From positions 1 through 43,436 of the forward strand of contig JAMPGS010000010.1 in NCBI GenBank assembly GCA_023663815.1: 43,436 nucleotides of DNA, written 5' to 3'. This document shows positions 17,509 to 24,886 of this stretch, one piece after another. Position 1 is the stretch's first letter, and each line of letters begins with the position of its first letter. Position numbers and translations under genes: made by a program. The DNA is from Clostridium sp. GTDB lineage: Bacteria > Bacillota > Clostridia > Lachnospirales > Lachnospiraceae. A model generated the notes under the pieces. That model was not told the origin of the DNA and made no database searches. It saw only the letters and a list, made by a program, of their open reading frames with translations.

Positions 17509-18210
17509 ATGAACGAACGTATCTTAATTGTGGACGATGAAAAAGAGATAGCCGATTTGGTGGAGCTTTATCTAAAAAATGACGGATATGCAGTGTACAA
17601 GTATTATAATGGAAGGGACGCCTTGAAATGTATCGAGGAGACGGAGCTGGACTTGGTGATACTGGACGTGATGCTTCCTGATATGGACGGTTTTTATATC
17701 TGTCGGAAAATCAGGGAAAAATTTTATTATCCGGTGATTATGCTCACCGCCAAGGGGGAGGACGTGGATAAAATCATGGGCCTTGCCATCGGCGCGGACG
17801 ACTATATCACAAAGCCCTTTAACCCTTTGGAGGTGGCCGCCAGAGTGAAAACGCAGCTTCGGCGGTATACGCGCTACAACCATTCTGCGGAGAGCGGCGC
17901 GGATAAGTCCGGCGAGTTTGATATCAGGGGGCTTACAATCAATCGGGAAAACCATAAGTGCAGTTTGTTTGGAAAAGAGCTGCAACTGACGCCTATCGAG
18001 TTTTCTATTCTCTGGTATTTGTGCGAGCATCAGGGGACGGTGGTTTCATCGGAGGAATTATTTGAGAATGTGTGGGGCGAAAAATATTTAAACGGCAATA
18101 ACACGGTTATGGCCTATATCGGCAGGCTGCGCGAAAAGATGAAGGAGCCCGCCAAGAATCCAAAGTTTATAAAAACCGTGTGGGGAGTGGGGTATACCAT
18201 TGAAAAATAA
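17509..18210 (+). CDS. vanR: VanR-type response regulator (OmpR family)
   Basis: 233 residues. The receiver domain has DD at 9-10, phospho-acceptor Asp53 (LVILDVMLPDMDG), Thr in MLTAKGE and Lys in ITKPF. The OmpR winged helix covers about residues 135-233 (LTPIEFSILWYLCEHQG; NTVMAYIGRLREKM; KTVWGVGYTI). It sits directly before a VanS-like kinase and the vanG-vanXY-vanT genes, which it is inferred to activate through the 11-bp repeats found before vanR and vanG. AAGGAGCGG lies before ATG 17509. By sequence alone it is a generic OmpR regulator; the name comes from context. Confidence 0.85.
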   Translation: MNERILIVDDEKEIADLVELYLKNDGYAVYKYYNGRDALKCIEETELDLVILDVMLPDMDGFYICRKIREKFYYPVIMLTAKGEDVDKIMGLAIGADDYITKPFNPLEVAARVKTQLRRYTRYNHSAESGADKSGEFDIRGLTINRENHKCSLFGKELQLTPIEFSILWYLCEHQGTVVSSEELFENVWGEKYLNGNNTVMAYIGRLREKMKEPAKNPKFIKTVWGVGYTIEK

Positions 18211-19333
18211 CGCGTTTCGCAAAGGAAAAGAATTTCAGCAGTTTCGGACAAAAATTTTTATGCACACCGTTCTCATGGGGCTGATAGGAGTTTCAGCTCC
18301 TTTTTTGATTTATAATTTTCTGTTGAGCGGGAAGCTTGCCGAGGGAACGATATTCTTTTTTCAAAAAGCGCTTAGGATAGATTATGAGGCGGCCTTTAAG
18401 CTTTATATAAATACCGTCCGCAGGTATCAGGAACCCATTATACTGCTTGTGATTGCTCTGGTATTTTTGATTATCTTTCAGATATATCTCAAGTGGTTTA
18501 CAAGATATTTTGAGGAAATCAACGGGGGGCTTGACAGGCTTTTGGAGGATAATTCGGGGGAGATATCCTTGTCCGATGAGATGTTTCCCCTAGAAAGAAA
18601 AATGAATACTGTTAAGCATACCATCGAGCGGCAGAAAAATGATATGCTGGCGGCAGAAAAACGTAAAAATGATTTGATTATGTACCTTGCCCACGATTTA
18701 AAGACGCCCCTTGCTGCCGTGATAGGGTATCTCAATCTTTTGTGCGACGAAAAGCAGATATCGGAGGAGCTTCGGGAAAAATACCTTGCCATTTCTCTTG
18801 GCAAAGCGGAGCGGCTTGAGGAGCTGATTAACGAGTTTTTTGAGATTGCAAAGTTTAACTTGTCCGATATTACCCTGCAGTACGGCAAAGTCAACCTCAC
18901 CCGTATGCTTCAGCAGACGATTTACGAGTTCGGGCCTATGCTGAAGGAAAAAAATTTGGACTGCAGGCTTGAGGCAAAAGAGGAGATTATGCTGAAATGC
19001 GACGGGGACAAGCTCCAGCGGGTCTTTGACAACCTTCTGCGCAATGCGGCGCTTTACAGCTACCCAGACACAGAAATTTTTGTAGCGGCGGATTTGCAGG
19101 GGGAAAAGGCGGTCGTCCGCTTTAAAAATCATGGAGATACCATACCGGCGGACAAGCTGGAACGGATATTTGAGCAGTTTTACAGGCTGGACAGCTCCCG
19201 CGGAACGGGCGGCGGAGGCGCGGGGCTTGGGCTTGCAATCGCAAGGCAGATTGTGACGCTCCACGGAGGAACCATCGCGGCGGAGAGCAAGGAGGAAGTG
19301 ACGGAGTTTACGGTAACCCTTCCTATCTCTTAG
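18200..19333 (+). CDS. vanS: VanS-type sensor histidine kinase
   Basis: 377 residues. Two membrane helices (about 20-45 and 72-95) bracket a short external loop of some 30 residues. A HAMP-like linker is followed by HisKA with His165 (YLAHDLKTPLAAVIGYL). The ATPase domain has N-box NLLRNAALYSYP and GGGGAGLGLAIARQIV. The start is TTG 18200, overlapping the vanR end by 11 bases, with GGAGTGGGG upstream; this keeps the cytoplasmic N-terminus whole. The short sensor loop resembles other VanG/VanC-type kinases; the inducing signal (glycopeptide or precursor) is inferred from the family. Confidence 0.85.
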   Translation: MKNNAFRKGKEFQQFRTKIFMHTVLMGLIGVSAPFLIYNFLLSGKLAEGTIFFFQKALRIDYEAAFKLYINTVRRYQEPIILLVIALVFLIIFQIYLKWFTRYFEEINGGLDRLLEDNSGEISLSDEMFPLERKMNTVKHTIERQKNDMLAAEKRKNDLIMYLAHDLKTPLAAVIGYLNLLCDEKQISEELREKYLAISLGKAERLEELINEFFEIAKFNLSDITLQYGKVNLTRMLQQTIYEFGPMLKEKNLDCRLEAKEEIMLKCDGDKLQRVFDNLLRNAALYSYPDTEIFVAADLQGEKAVVRFKNHGDTIPADKLERIFEQFYRLDSSRGTGGGGAGLGLAIARQIVTLHGGTIAAESKEEVTEFTVTLPIS

Positions 19334-19379
19334 GAAAATCGTAAGAATTTCCGCGGGAAAATAACGGAATCTTTTAAGA
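19328..19379 (+). promoter_or_regulatory. Second VanR-like operator, upstream of vanG
   Basis: A near copy of the operator at 17396: TCTTAGGAAAA (19328), TCGTAAGAATT (19339), TCCGCGGGAAA (19350), then a matching GGAATCTTTTAAGA block at 19366-19379. Its partner GGAATACTTTAAGA sits at the same +38 offset in the first operator. The first unit overlaps the vanS stop codon. The -10 TACAAT at 19411 lies 83 bases from the first repeat, the same distance as before vanR. Confidence 0.68.
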
Positions 19380-19410
19380 GGAAAGAGAGAAAGAACGCTT
19401 TTGTTTTGGA

Positions 19411-19416
19411 TACAAT
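19411..19416 (+). promoter_or_regulatory. -10 element of the vanG-vanXY-vanT promoter
   Basis: TACAAT with no recognisable -35 at the right distance. Transcription would start near 19423, giving an untranslated leader of about 220 bases before vanG. Confidence 0.5.
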
Positions 19417-19422
19417 GATTGT

Positions 19423-19641
19423 ATGCAAAGCAGGGGCGTTTTTTTGTGCGGAGCGCGCAGAAGAATTTGTGTGAAGCGCGCTCTCTGTGGCAGTAGGGGA
19501 AGCTGTTGTTTGCTGTTTGTTTTTGCTTGCTTCTTTGTTTTTTGTTTGTTTTTGCTGTTGCTTTTGTTCCTTTACTTGCTTTTTTACTTGCTCTTTACTT
19601 GTTTGCAAGTGATTACAAGGCGTCGATTGAAAGGAGATATT
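19423..19641 (+). other. T-rich vanG leader, open in frame with vanG
   Basis: 219 bases between the inferred transcription start and the vanG ATG. From about 19500 to 19605 it is a low-complexity run of TTTG/CTTG-type words. The vanG frame is open back to an ATG at 19423 and would encode a hydrophobic stretch (LLFVFACFFVFCLFLLLLLF). No ribosome site can precede that ATG because it sits at the transcription start, so an extended membrane-anchored VanG is unlikely but not excluded. Confidence 0.4.
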
Positions 19642-20862
19642 ATGAGGAAAAAGAAAATCGCCGTCCTTTTTGGCGGAAATTCCACGGAGTACGAGGTGTC
19701 GCTGCAGTCCGCCGCCGCGGTGCTGGAAAATATAAACAGGGATATGTTTGATATTCTTCCCATTGGAATTACAAGAAGCGGAAAGTGGTATCACTACGGC
19801 GGGGCCTGCGGGAATATTTCAGAGGGAACGTGGGCGGAGGATAAAGAAAACCTGCGGCCCGTCGCCTTTTCCTTAAATCCTGAGAGGAGAGGCTTTCTGT
19901 TCCCTATGGGGAATGAGCGTGGCTTTGCGGGGAATGAGCGTGGCTTTGCGGGGAATGAGCGTGGCTTTACAAGGAATGGGCACGGCTTTGCGAGGAATGA
20001 GCGTGGCTTTACAAGGAATGAGCATGGCTTTGTGGGAAATGGGCACGGCTTTATGCGGGATGGTTATGGCTCTATAGGGGACGGGCATGGCTTTATGGAA
20101 GTGGATTTGGTTTTCCCCGTGCTTCACGGAAAAAACGGGGAGGACGGGACGGTGCAGGGCATGTTTGAGCTGGCGGGAATTCCGGTGATAGGGTGCGGCG
20201 CGCTCTCTTCCGCCCTTTGTATGGACAAGGACAGGGCCCATAGGCTGGTAAGCCTTGCGGGAATTTCCGTTCCTAAATCCGTAACGTTTGGCAGGTTTGG
20301 GAAGGAAAAGGCTTTGCGGGAAGCGGAAGAAAAGCTTTCCTATCCGCTGTTTGTAAAGCCTGTGCGGTCGGGCTCCTCCTTTGGGATAACCAAGGTAAAG
20401 GAGCGGCAAGGGCTTGAGGCCGCCATAGAGCTGGCTTTTGCCCACGACGAGGAAGTGATTTTGGAGGAAGCTGTGGAGGGGTTTGAGGTGGGCTGCGCCA
20501 TCTTTGGAAGGGAAGAGCTGACCGTTGGCCGAGTGGACGAGATTGAGCTATCCAAAGGATTTTTTGATTACACTGAAAAGTACACCCTCCAGTCCTCAAA
20601 AATCCATATGCCTGCGAGGATTGACGGGGATACGGAAAGGCGGATAAGAGAAGCGGCGGTAATCATATATAGGACGCTGGGGTGTTCGGGCTTTGCCAGA
20701 GTGGATATGTTTTTGACCCCGTCGGGAGAGATTGTCTTTAACGAGGTAAACACGATTCCCGGTTTTACCGCTCACAGTCGTTACCCAAATATGATGAAAG
20801 GAATCGGCTTGTCCTTCCCGGAAATGTTGGACAAGCTGATAGGATTATATGCAAATGAGTGA
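19642..20862 (+). CDS. vanG: D-alanine-D-serine ligase VanG with a repeat insertion
   Basis: ATP-grasp ligase of the Ddl/VanC/VanE/VanG branch; makes D-Ala-D-Ser so that peptidoglycan precursors bind vancomycin poorly. Conserved parts are VLFGGNSTEYEVSLQSA, VFPVLHGKNGEDGTVQG, KPVRSGSSFGI, EEAVEGFEVGCAIFG, EKYTLQSSKIHMPA, GFARVDMFL and NEVNTIPGFTAHSRYP. EKYTLxSxKI at the omega loop is the D-Ser-ligase form. 406 residues is about 55-60 longer than usual; the excess is a block of nine 7-residue repeats at about 90-152 in the N-terminal domain just before the conserved VFPVLHGKNGEDG. ATG 19642 follows AAAGGAGAT. Overlaps vanXY. Confidence 0.88.
   Translation: MRKKKIAVLFGGNSTEYEVSLQSAAAVLENINRDMFDILPIGITRSGKWYHYGGACGNISEGTWAEDKENLRPVAFSLNPERRGFLFPMGNERGFAGNERGFAGNERGFTRNGHGFARNERGFTRNEHGFVGNGHGFMRDGYGSIGDGHGFMEVDLVFPVLHGKNGEDGTVQGMFELAGIPVIGCGALSSALCMDKDRAHRLVSLAGISVPKSVTFGRFGKEKALREAEEKLSYPLFVKPVRSGSSFGITKVKERQGLEAAIELAFAHDEEVILEEAVEGFEVGCAIFGREELTVGRVDEIELSKGFFDYTEKYTLQSSKIHMPARIDGDTERRIREAAVIIYRTLGCSGFARVDMFLTPSGEIVFNEVNTIPGFTAHSRYPNMMKGIGLSFPEMLDKLIGLYANE
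19908..20096. repeat. 21-bp tandem repeat inside vanG, nine copies
   Basis: Nine head-to-tail 21-base units (19908, 19929, 19950 and every 21 bases to 20076) encode GNERGFA-like heptads. The first three are almost identical; later ones drift to GNGHGFA, RDGYGSI and GDGHGFM. The array stays in frame throughout. Confidence 0.95.
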
Positions 20863-21694
20863 AAAAATTGTCCTTGAGAGGAATAAAATTTACTATGGGA
20901 ATCTGCTGCTGGTGAACGCGGACTTTCCATTAAAGGAGGAAATGGAATCGGGGTTTGTTCCGGCAGACAGCCTTTTCCCGAAAATTCTCATGAGCCACGA
21001 TGCGGCGAACGCCCTGCGGCATATTTTGAAAAAAATCGCGTCGGAAAATCTGATAGTGCCCGTGAGCGGCTACCGCTCGCTGAAAGAGCAGACCGCCATA
21101 TACCGGGATTCCCTAAAGGAAAATGGGGAGGAGTTTACAAAAAAATACGTGGCGCTTCCCAACCACAGCGAGCACCAGACGGGGCTTGCCATTGATTTGG
21201 GGCTGAATTTAAAGAAAATTGATTTTATCCGTCCCGCTTTTCCCTATGAGGGGATTTGCGGAAGCTTTAGGAGGGAGGCCCCCAATTACGGGTTTGTGGA
21301 GCGTTACACGAAGGAAAAAGAGGCGGTAACGGGAATCGCGCAGGAACCTTGGCATTTCCGCTATGTGGGCTATCCCCATTCTAAAATCATGGCGGAGCGG
21401 GGCCTTTCGCTGGAAGAGTACACGGAATTTATCAAGGCTTACCGGGAGGGAAACCGGCTGATTTACAGGCGGGATAAGGGAGCGGGAATTGAAATTTACT
21501 ATGTCCCGGCGGAGGGGGAGCAGACCCGAATAACGATGCCGGAAAAGGAAATTTACCAGATTTCCGGTAACAATTTGGATGGATTTGTTGTGACGATTTG
21601 GAAGAAAAGGAATAGCAATTTGGAAGGAATAGCGGAACAACAATTTGGAGGGAAAACGGATGAGCGGCAGAGAAAAATCTTATACGGGCATTGA
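20849..21694 (+). CDS. vanXY: VanXY-type D,D-dipeptidase/D,D-carboxypeptidase
   Basis: Zinc peptidase of the VanY/VanXY (M15) family, 281 residues. It removes D-Ala-D-Ala dipeptide and the terminal D-Ala of existing precursors, so that VanG products prevail. Visible motifs are SGYRS, the zinc motif SEHQTGLAIDL with His109 and Asp116, and EPWHFRY with catalytic Glu166 and zinc ligand His169. No signal peptide or membrane helix, which favours the cytoplasmic VanXY over VanY. ATG 20849 overlaps the vanG end by 14 bases; ATG 20855 fits the AGGA site about as well. The C-terminal 80 residues are more variable. Confidence 0.85.
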   Translation: MQMSEKIVLERNKIYYGNLLLVNADFPLKEEMESGFVPADSLFPKILMSHDAANALRHILKKIASENLIVPVSGYRSLKEQTAIYRDSLKENGEEFTKKYVALPNHSEHQTGLAIDLGLNLKKIDFIRPAFPYEGICGSFRREAPNYGFVERYTKEKEAVTGIAQEPWHFRYVGYPHSKIMAERGLSLEEYTEFIKAYREGNRLIYRRDKGAGIEIYYVPAEGEQTRITMPEKEIYQISGNNLDGFVVTIWKKRNSNLEGIAEQQFGGKTDERQRKILYGH

Positions 21695-23981
21695 TTACTT
21701 TAGGCTGATTGCGGCTTTTTTGATTGTGGCGATTCACACCTCGCCCCTTGGGTCTTTCAGCCCTACGGGAGACTTTATCTTAACGCGGATTATCGCCCGC
21801 GTTGGCGTTCCCTTCTTTTTTATGACGTCGGGCTTTTTCCTGATTTCCAGATATACCCGCGACAACAAAAAGCTGGCGGATTTCGAGACAAAAACGGTAA
21901 AGCTCTACGGGGCGGCGATGCTGATTTATCTGCCGATTAATTTATATAACGGCTACTTTCAAAAGGAAAATTTTTTGCCCAATTTGATAAAGGATATTGT
22001 GTTTGAAGGCACGCTGTATCATTTGTGGTATCTTCCGGCGTCCATGGCGGGCGGGGCGGTTGCTTGGTATCTGGTAAAGCGGCTTGGTTATAGGAAAGCG
22101 TTGGCAGCGACGGCCCTTTTGTACCTTGTGGGGCTTTTTGGGGACAGCTACTATGGGATTGCAGAAAAAATTCCCGTTCTGCGGGAGTTTTACGGATTGC
22201 TGTTTCAGATATGCGATTACACAAGGAATGGGATTTTCTTTGCGCCTGTGTTTTTTGTTTTGGGCGGGAGGATTGCGGAGGAGGTCGGGTCAAGCGGTAG
22301 CAAAAGAAAAGCTGACTGCAGAAAAAATTTAACGCCGGTAAGCAGTTTCTGCGGCTTTGGAATAAGCCTTGCATTGATGTTCGCGGAAGCTATGGTTTTG
22401 CACAACGCCGGCGTGCAGCGTCACGACAGTATGTATGTTTTTCTGCCGCCCTGCCTGTATTTCTTATTTCATTTTCTGCTGTGCTTTAGGGGAAAAAGGC
22501 GGAGGAACATCAGAACCTTGTCGCTGTCGATTTATATTATCCATCCGATGATGATTGTGGCGGTGCGGCTTTTTGCAAAGCTGGCCCACCTAGAGGGGCT
22601 TTTGGTGGAAAACAGTCTTGCGCATTATCTTGCGGTTTGTGTGGCTTCTGTGGTGTTTGGCGCGCTAGTTGCCGCTTTGTGGGACAAGCCCGCAGGAAAA
22701 AGAAAGCGGCGTCAGGCTGAAACAGACAGGGCTTATGTGGAGATAAATCTGAAAAATCTGGAGCACAACGTAAGGCGGCTGCAGGAAATGATGCCGGAGG
22801 GATGCAAAATGATGGCCGTGGTAAAAACTGAGGCTTACGGACACGGAGCCTTTGAAATTGCCACCCATTTGGACAGAATGGGAATCAGAGCCTATGCGGC
22901 GGCGACGATTGACGAGGGGATACGGCTTCGGAAATACGGCGTCAGGGGCGAGATATTGATTTTGGGATACACCGCGGTTCACCGGGCGGCGGAGCTGAAA
23001 AAGTACAATTTGACCCAGACGCTTATAAGCTTTGAGTACGCCTCTCTTTTAAATAAGCAAAAAACTGCCGTGAAGGCTCACATTAAAATTGATACGGGGA
23101 TGCATCGGCTTGGAATTGGCTGGGAGGAGCACTCCAAGGTGAAGAAAATTTTTTCCATGAAAAATATAAAAGTGCGTGGAATTTTTACCCACTTAAGCTG
23201 CAGCGACGGAAGTGCGGCGGAGGATGCAGCTTTTACCAAAAAGCAGATAGAGAGATTTTACAGTCTCATAGATTGGCTTGAAAAGGAGGGGATTGACATA
23301 CCGGCCCTGCATATTCAAAGCAGCTACGGCCTTTTAAATTATCCTGAAATTTCCTGCGATTACGTGCGGATTGGAATTGCCATGTACGGGGCGATTGACA
23401 TGGCGGAGGAGATAACGGGAAATTCCACAGAAAGTTTTTTGGAAAGCTTTGCAGAAAATCCTATGGAAAATTCTATGGAGTTTCCTATAGAAAAGGGCGT
23501 TTTGATAAAGCCGGATTTGCGGCCTGTGCTTTCCTTAAAGAGCCGGGTTATCCTTGTGCGTTCCATAAAAAAAGGGGATTATGTGGGATACGGAAGGGCG
23601 TATCAGGCGGAGCGGGACGGAAAAATGGCCGTTCTCCCGGTGGGATACGGCGACGGATTTCCAAGAGGCTTATCCGGAAAGGATTGCAGGGTTTTTCTGA
23701 ACGGGAAGCTGGTTCCGATTATTGGCCGTATTTGTATGGACCATGTGACCGTCGATGTGACCGACGCGCCGGACACAGCCTGCGGGGACGTAGCGACGCT
23801 AATTGGAACGGGGGAGGAGACGGAGGAAGGAATTAAGGAAGAAGTCAAGGAAGAAATTGAAAAAGAAAATGTTGGAGAAATTTTGTCCGCTCCTTTTATA
23901 GCGCGGCAGGCGGACAGCATCAGCAACGAGCTGCTTTGCAGGCTGGGGGCGAGACTGCCAGTGGTGACGAAGGAAGCTTAA
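21660..23981 (+). CDS. vanT: VanT-type membrane-bound serine/alanine racemase
   Basis: 773 residues: an N-terminal acyltransferase-3-like membrane domain (about 10-340, starting GIDYFRLIAAFLIVAIHTSPLG) fused to a PLP-dependent alanine racemase domain. The PLP Lys is Lys389 in AVVKTEAYGHG. Other signatures are KIDTGMHRLG, HIQSSYGLLNYP, VGYGRAYQAE (second catalytic Tyr region), LPVGYGDGFPRG and GRICMDHVTVDVTD. It supplies D-Ser to VanG. Two non-family inserts stand out: an E/S/F/M-rich block at about residues 590-615 and an E/K-rich block near 720-740. The start is ATG 21660 with GGAGGG upstream; it overlaps vanXY by 35 bases. Confidence 0.88.
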   Translation: MSGREKSYTGIDYFRLIAAFLIVAIHTSPLGSFSPTGDFILTRIIARVGVPFFFMTSGFFLISRYTRDNKKLADFETKTVKLYGAAMLIYLPINLYNGYFQKENFLPNLIKDIVFEGTLYHLWYLPASMAGGAVAWYLVKRLGYRKALAATALLYLVGLFGDSYYGIAEKIPVLREFYGLLFQICDYTRNGIFFAPVFFVLGGRIAEEVGSSGSKRKADCRKNLTPVSSFCGFGISLALMFAEAMVLHNAGVQRHDSMYVFLPPCLYFLFHFLLCFRGKRRRNIRTLSLSIYIIHPMMIVAVRLFAKLAHLEGLLVENSLAHYLAVCVASVVFGALVAALWDKPAGKRKRRQAETDRAYVEINLKNLEHNVRRLQEMMPEGCKMMAVVKTEAYGHGAFEIATHLDRMGIRAYAAATIDEGIRLRKYGVRGEILILGYTAVHRAAELKKYNLTQTLISFEYASLLNKQKTAVKAHIKIDTGMHRLGIGWEEHSKVKKIFSMKNIKVRGIFTHLSCSDGSAAEDAAFTKKQIERFYSLIDWLEKEGIDIPALHIQSSYGLLNYPEISCDYVRIGIAMYGAIDMAEEITGNSTESFLESFAENPMENSMEFPIEKGVLIKPDLRPVLSLKSRVILVRSIKKGDYVGYGRAYQAERDGKMAVLPVGYGDGFPRGLSGKDCRVFLNGKLVPIIGRICMDHVTVDVTDAPDTACGDVATLIGTGEETEEGIKEEVKEEIEKENVGEILSAPFIARQADSISNELLCRLGARLPVVTKEA

Positions 23982-24051
23982 ATTTCTTGCTGGACATTCC
24001 GTCAAGGGTGCTGTATGCTGAATCTGGATAAAGTTTAGCGGCTAAAAGGAG

Positions 24052-24172
24052 GAGAGTGAAAGATAAATCTTTCACTCCGAAGAGTTTGTGTCTGCGCTGC
24101 ATCCACAAACTCCGTTATGCGCAATATTTCAGCAAAGCTGAAATATAAAAAAGCAGCGCAGAAATGAGGAGG
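24052..24172. repeat. Hairpin-rich intergenic element, copy A
   Basis: Three consecutive hairpins: AGTGAAAGAT/ATCTTTCACT (24055-24076), GAGTTTGTG/CACAAACTC (24082-24112) and ATATTTCAGC/GCTGAAATAT (24124-24146). CTGCGCTGC in the second loop (24092-24100) is exactly complementary to GCAGCGCAG at 24153-24161, which could form a pseudoknot. A related copy lies at about 32560-32680. Copy A lies directly before the YbaK gene and ends at its ribosome site. Confidence 0.7.
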
Positions 24173-24176
24173 AATC

Positions 24177-24641
24177 ATGTCCATCGAAAGAGTAAAAGCA
24201 TATTTTGAGAAATACGGAATACAAGATAAGATACAGGAATTTGACGTATCCAGCGCTACGGTGGAGCTGGCCGCCGCGGCCCTTTGCTGCGAGCCCCAGA
24301 GGATTGCAAAAACCCTTTCTTTTATGGCGGGCGAGCAGGTGGTTTTAATTTGTATGGCAGGGGATGCTAAAATAGACAATCACAAATATAAGGAGCGGTT
24401 TCACACAAAGGCTAAAATGCTTTCTCACGATAATGTAGAGGAGCTGACGGGCCACGGCGTGGGAGGTGTGTGCCCTTTTGCGGTGAAGGAGGGCGTGAAG
24501 GTGTATCTGGACGTGTCCTTAAAACGTTTTGAGACGGTTTATCCCGCCTGCGGCAGCTCTAACAGCGCAATAGAGCTTACAATACCGGAGCTGGAGAAGT
24601 ACGCCGGGGAGGCGGAATGGGTGGATGTGTGCAAGGTGTAA
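24177..24641 (+). CDS. ybaK: YbaK/EbsC-family aminoacyl-tRNA deacylase
   Basis: 154 residues, full length for the YbaK/ProX editing fold. The family hydrolyses wrongly charged tRNA such as Cys-tRNA(Pro). Visible features are IQEFDVSSATVELAAAALCCEPQRIAKTL with the conserved Lys, HTKAKMLSHDNVEELTGHGVGGVCPFA and the late CGSSNSAIEL loop. GAGGAGGAA lies 5 bases before ATG 24177. It is preceded by a structured repeat element that could act as a leader. Exact tRNA substrate is not predictable from sequence. Confidence 0.82.
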   Translation: MSIERVKAYFEKYGIQDKIQEFDVSSATVELAAAALCCEPQRIAKTLSFMAGEQVVLICMAGDAKIDNHKYKERFHTKAKMLSHDNVEELTGHGVGGVCPFAVKEGVKVYLDVSLKRFETVYPACGSSNSAIELTIPELEKYAGEAEWVDVCKV

Positions 24642-24697
24642 AGATTTAAAAGTATAAAAATAAAATATAAAATCTAAATTTCACATCAAAAATCAGT

Positions 24698-24744
24698 CGT
24701 TCCACAACATTCCATCATTCCCTGCTCGCAAAATGTGATATGCT
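24698..24744 (+). promoter_or_regulatory. Promoter with direct TTCC repeats before the LytTR operon
   Basis: CGTTCCACAACATTCC followed by ATCATTCC (24698-24721) repeats a TTCC word with spacing of 10 and 8 bases and overlaps the -35 position of TATGCT (24739-24744, extended by TG). LytTR regulators bind spaced direct repeats, so self-activation is plausible. A perfect palindrome TTGCCGCGCGGCAA lies downstream at 24790-24803. Confidence 0.35.
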
Positions 24745-24886
24745 GGTAGAAAGATAAGAAAGTCTTTCAAGGGAAACATTCAAGCGGCTTTGCCGCGCGG
24801 CAAGTTGCTGTCGTTAGTTTTCCGCAGCGTTTTTGACTGTGTATCCCGCGAAAGAACAAAAGTTGAAGATGGAAAAGGAAACAAAA

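Noticed and set aside
19908-20096. Regular 21-bp spacing suggested a CRISPR array
   Set aside because: Units are head to tail without spacers and encode a continuous heptad repeat inside vanG.
19423-20862. VanG with an N-terminal membrane anchor
   Set aside because: The upstream ATG coincides with the predicted transcription start and has no ribosome site, while AAAGGAGAT precedes ATG 19642.
24790-24803. TTGCCGCGCGGCAA palindrome as an operator
   Set aside because: It lies downstream of the predicted -10 with no second copy seen; kept only as a note within the LytTR promoter entry.
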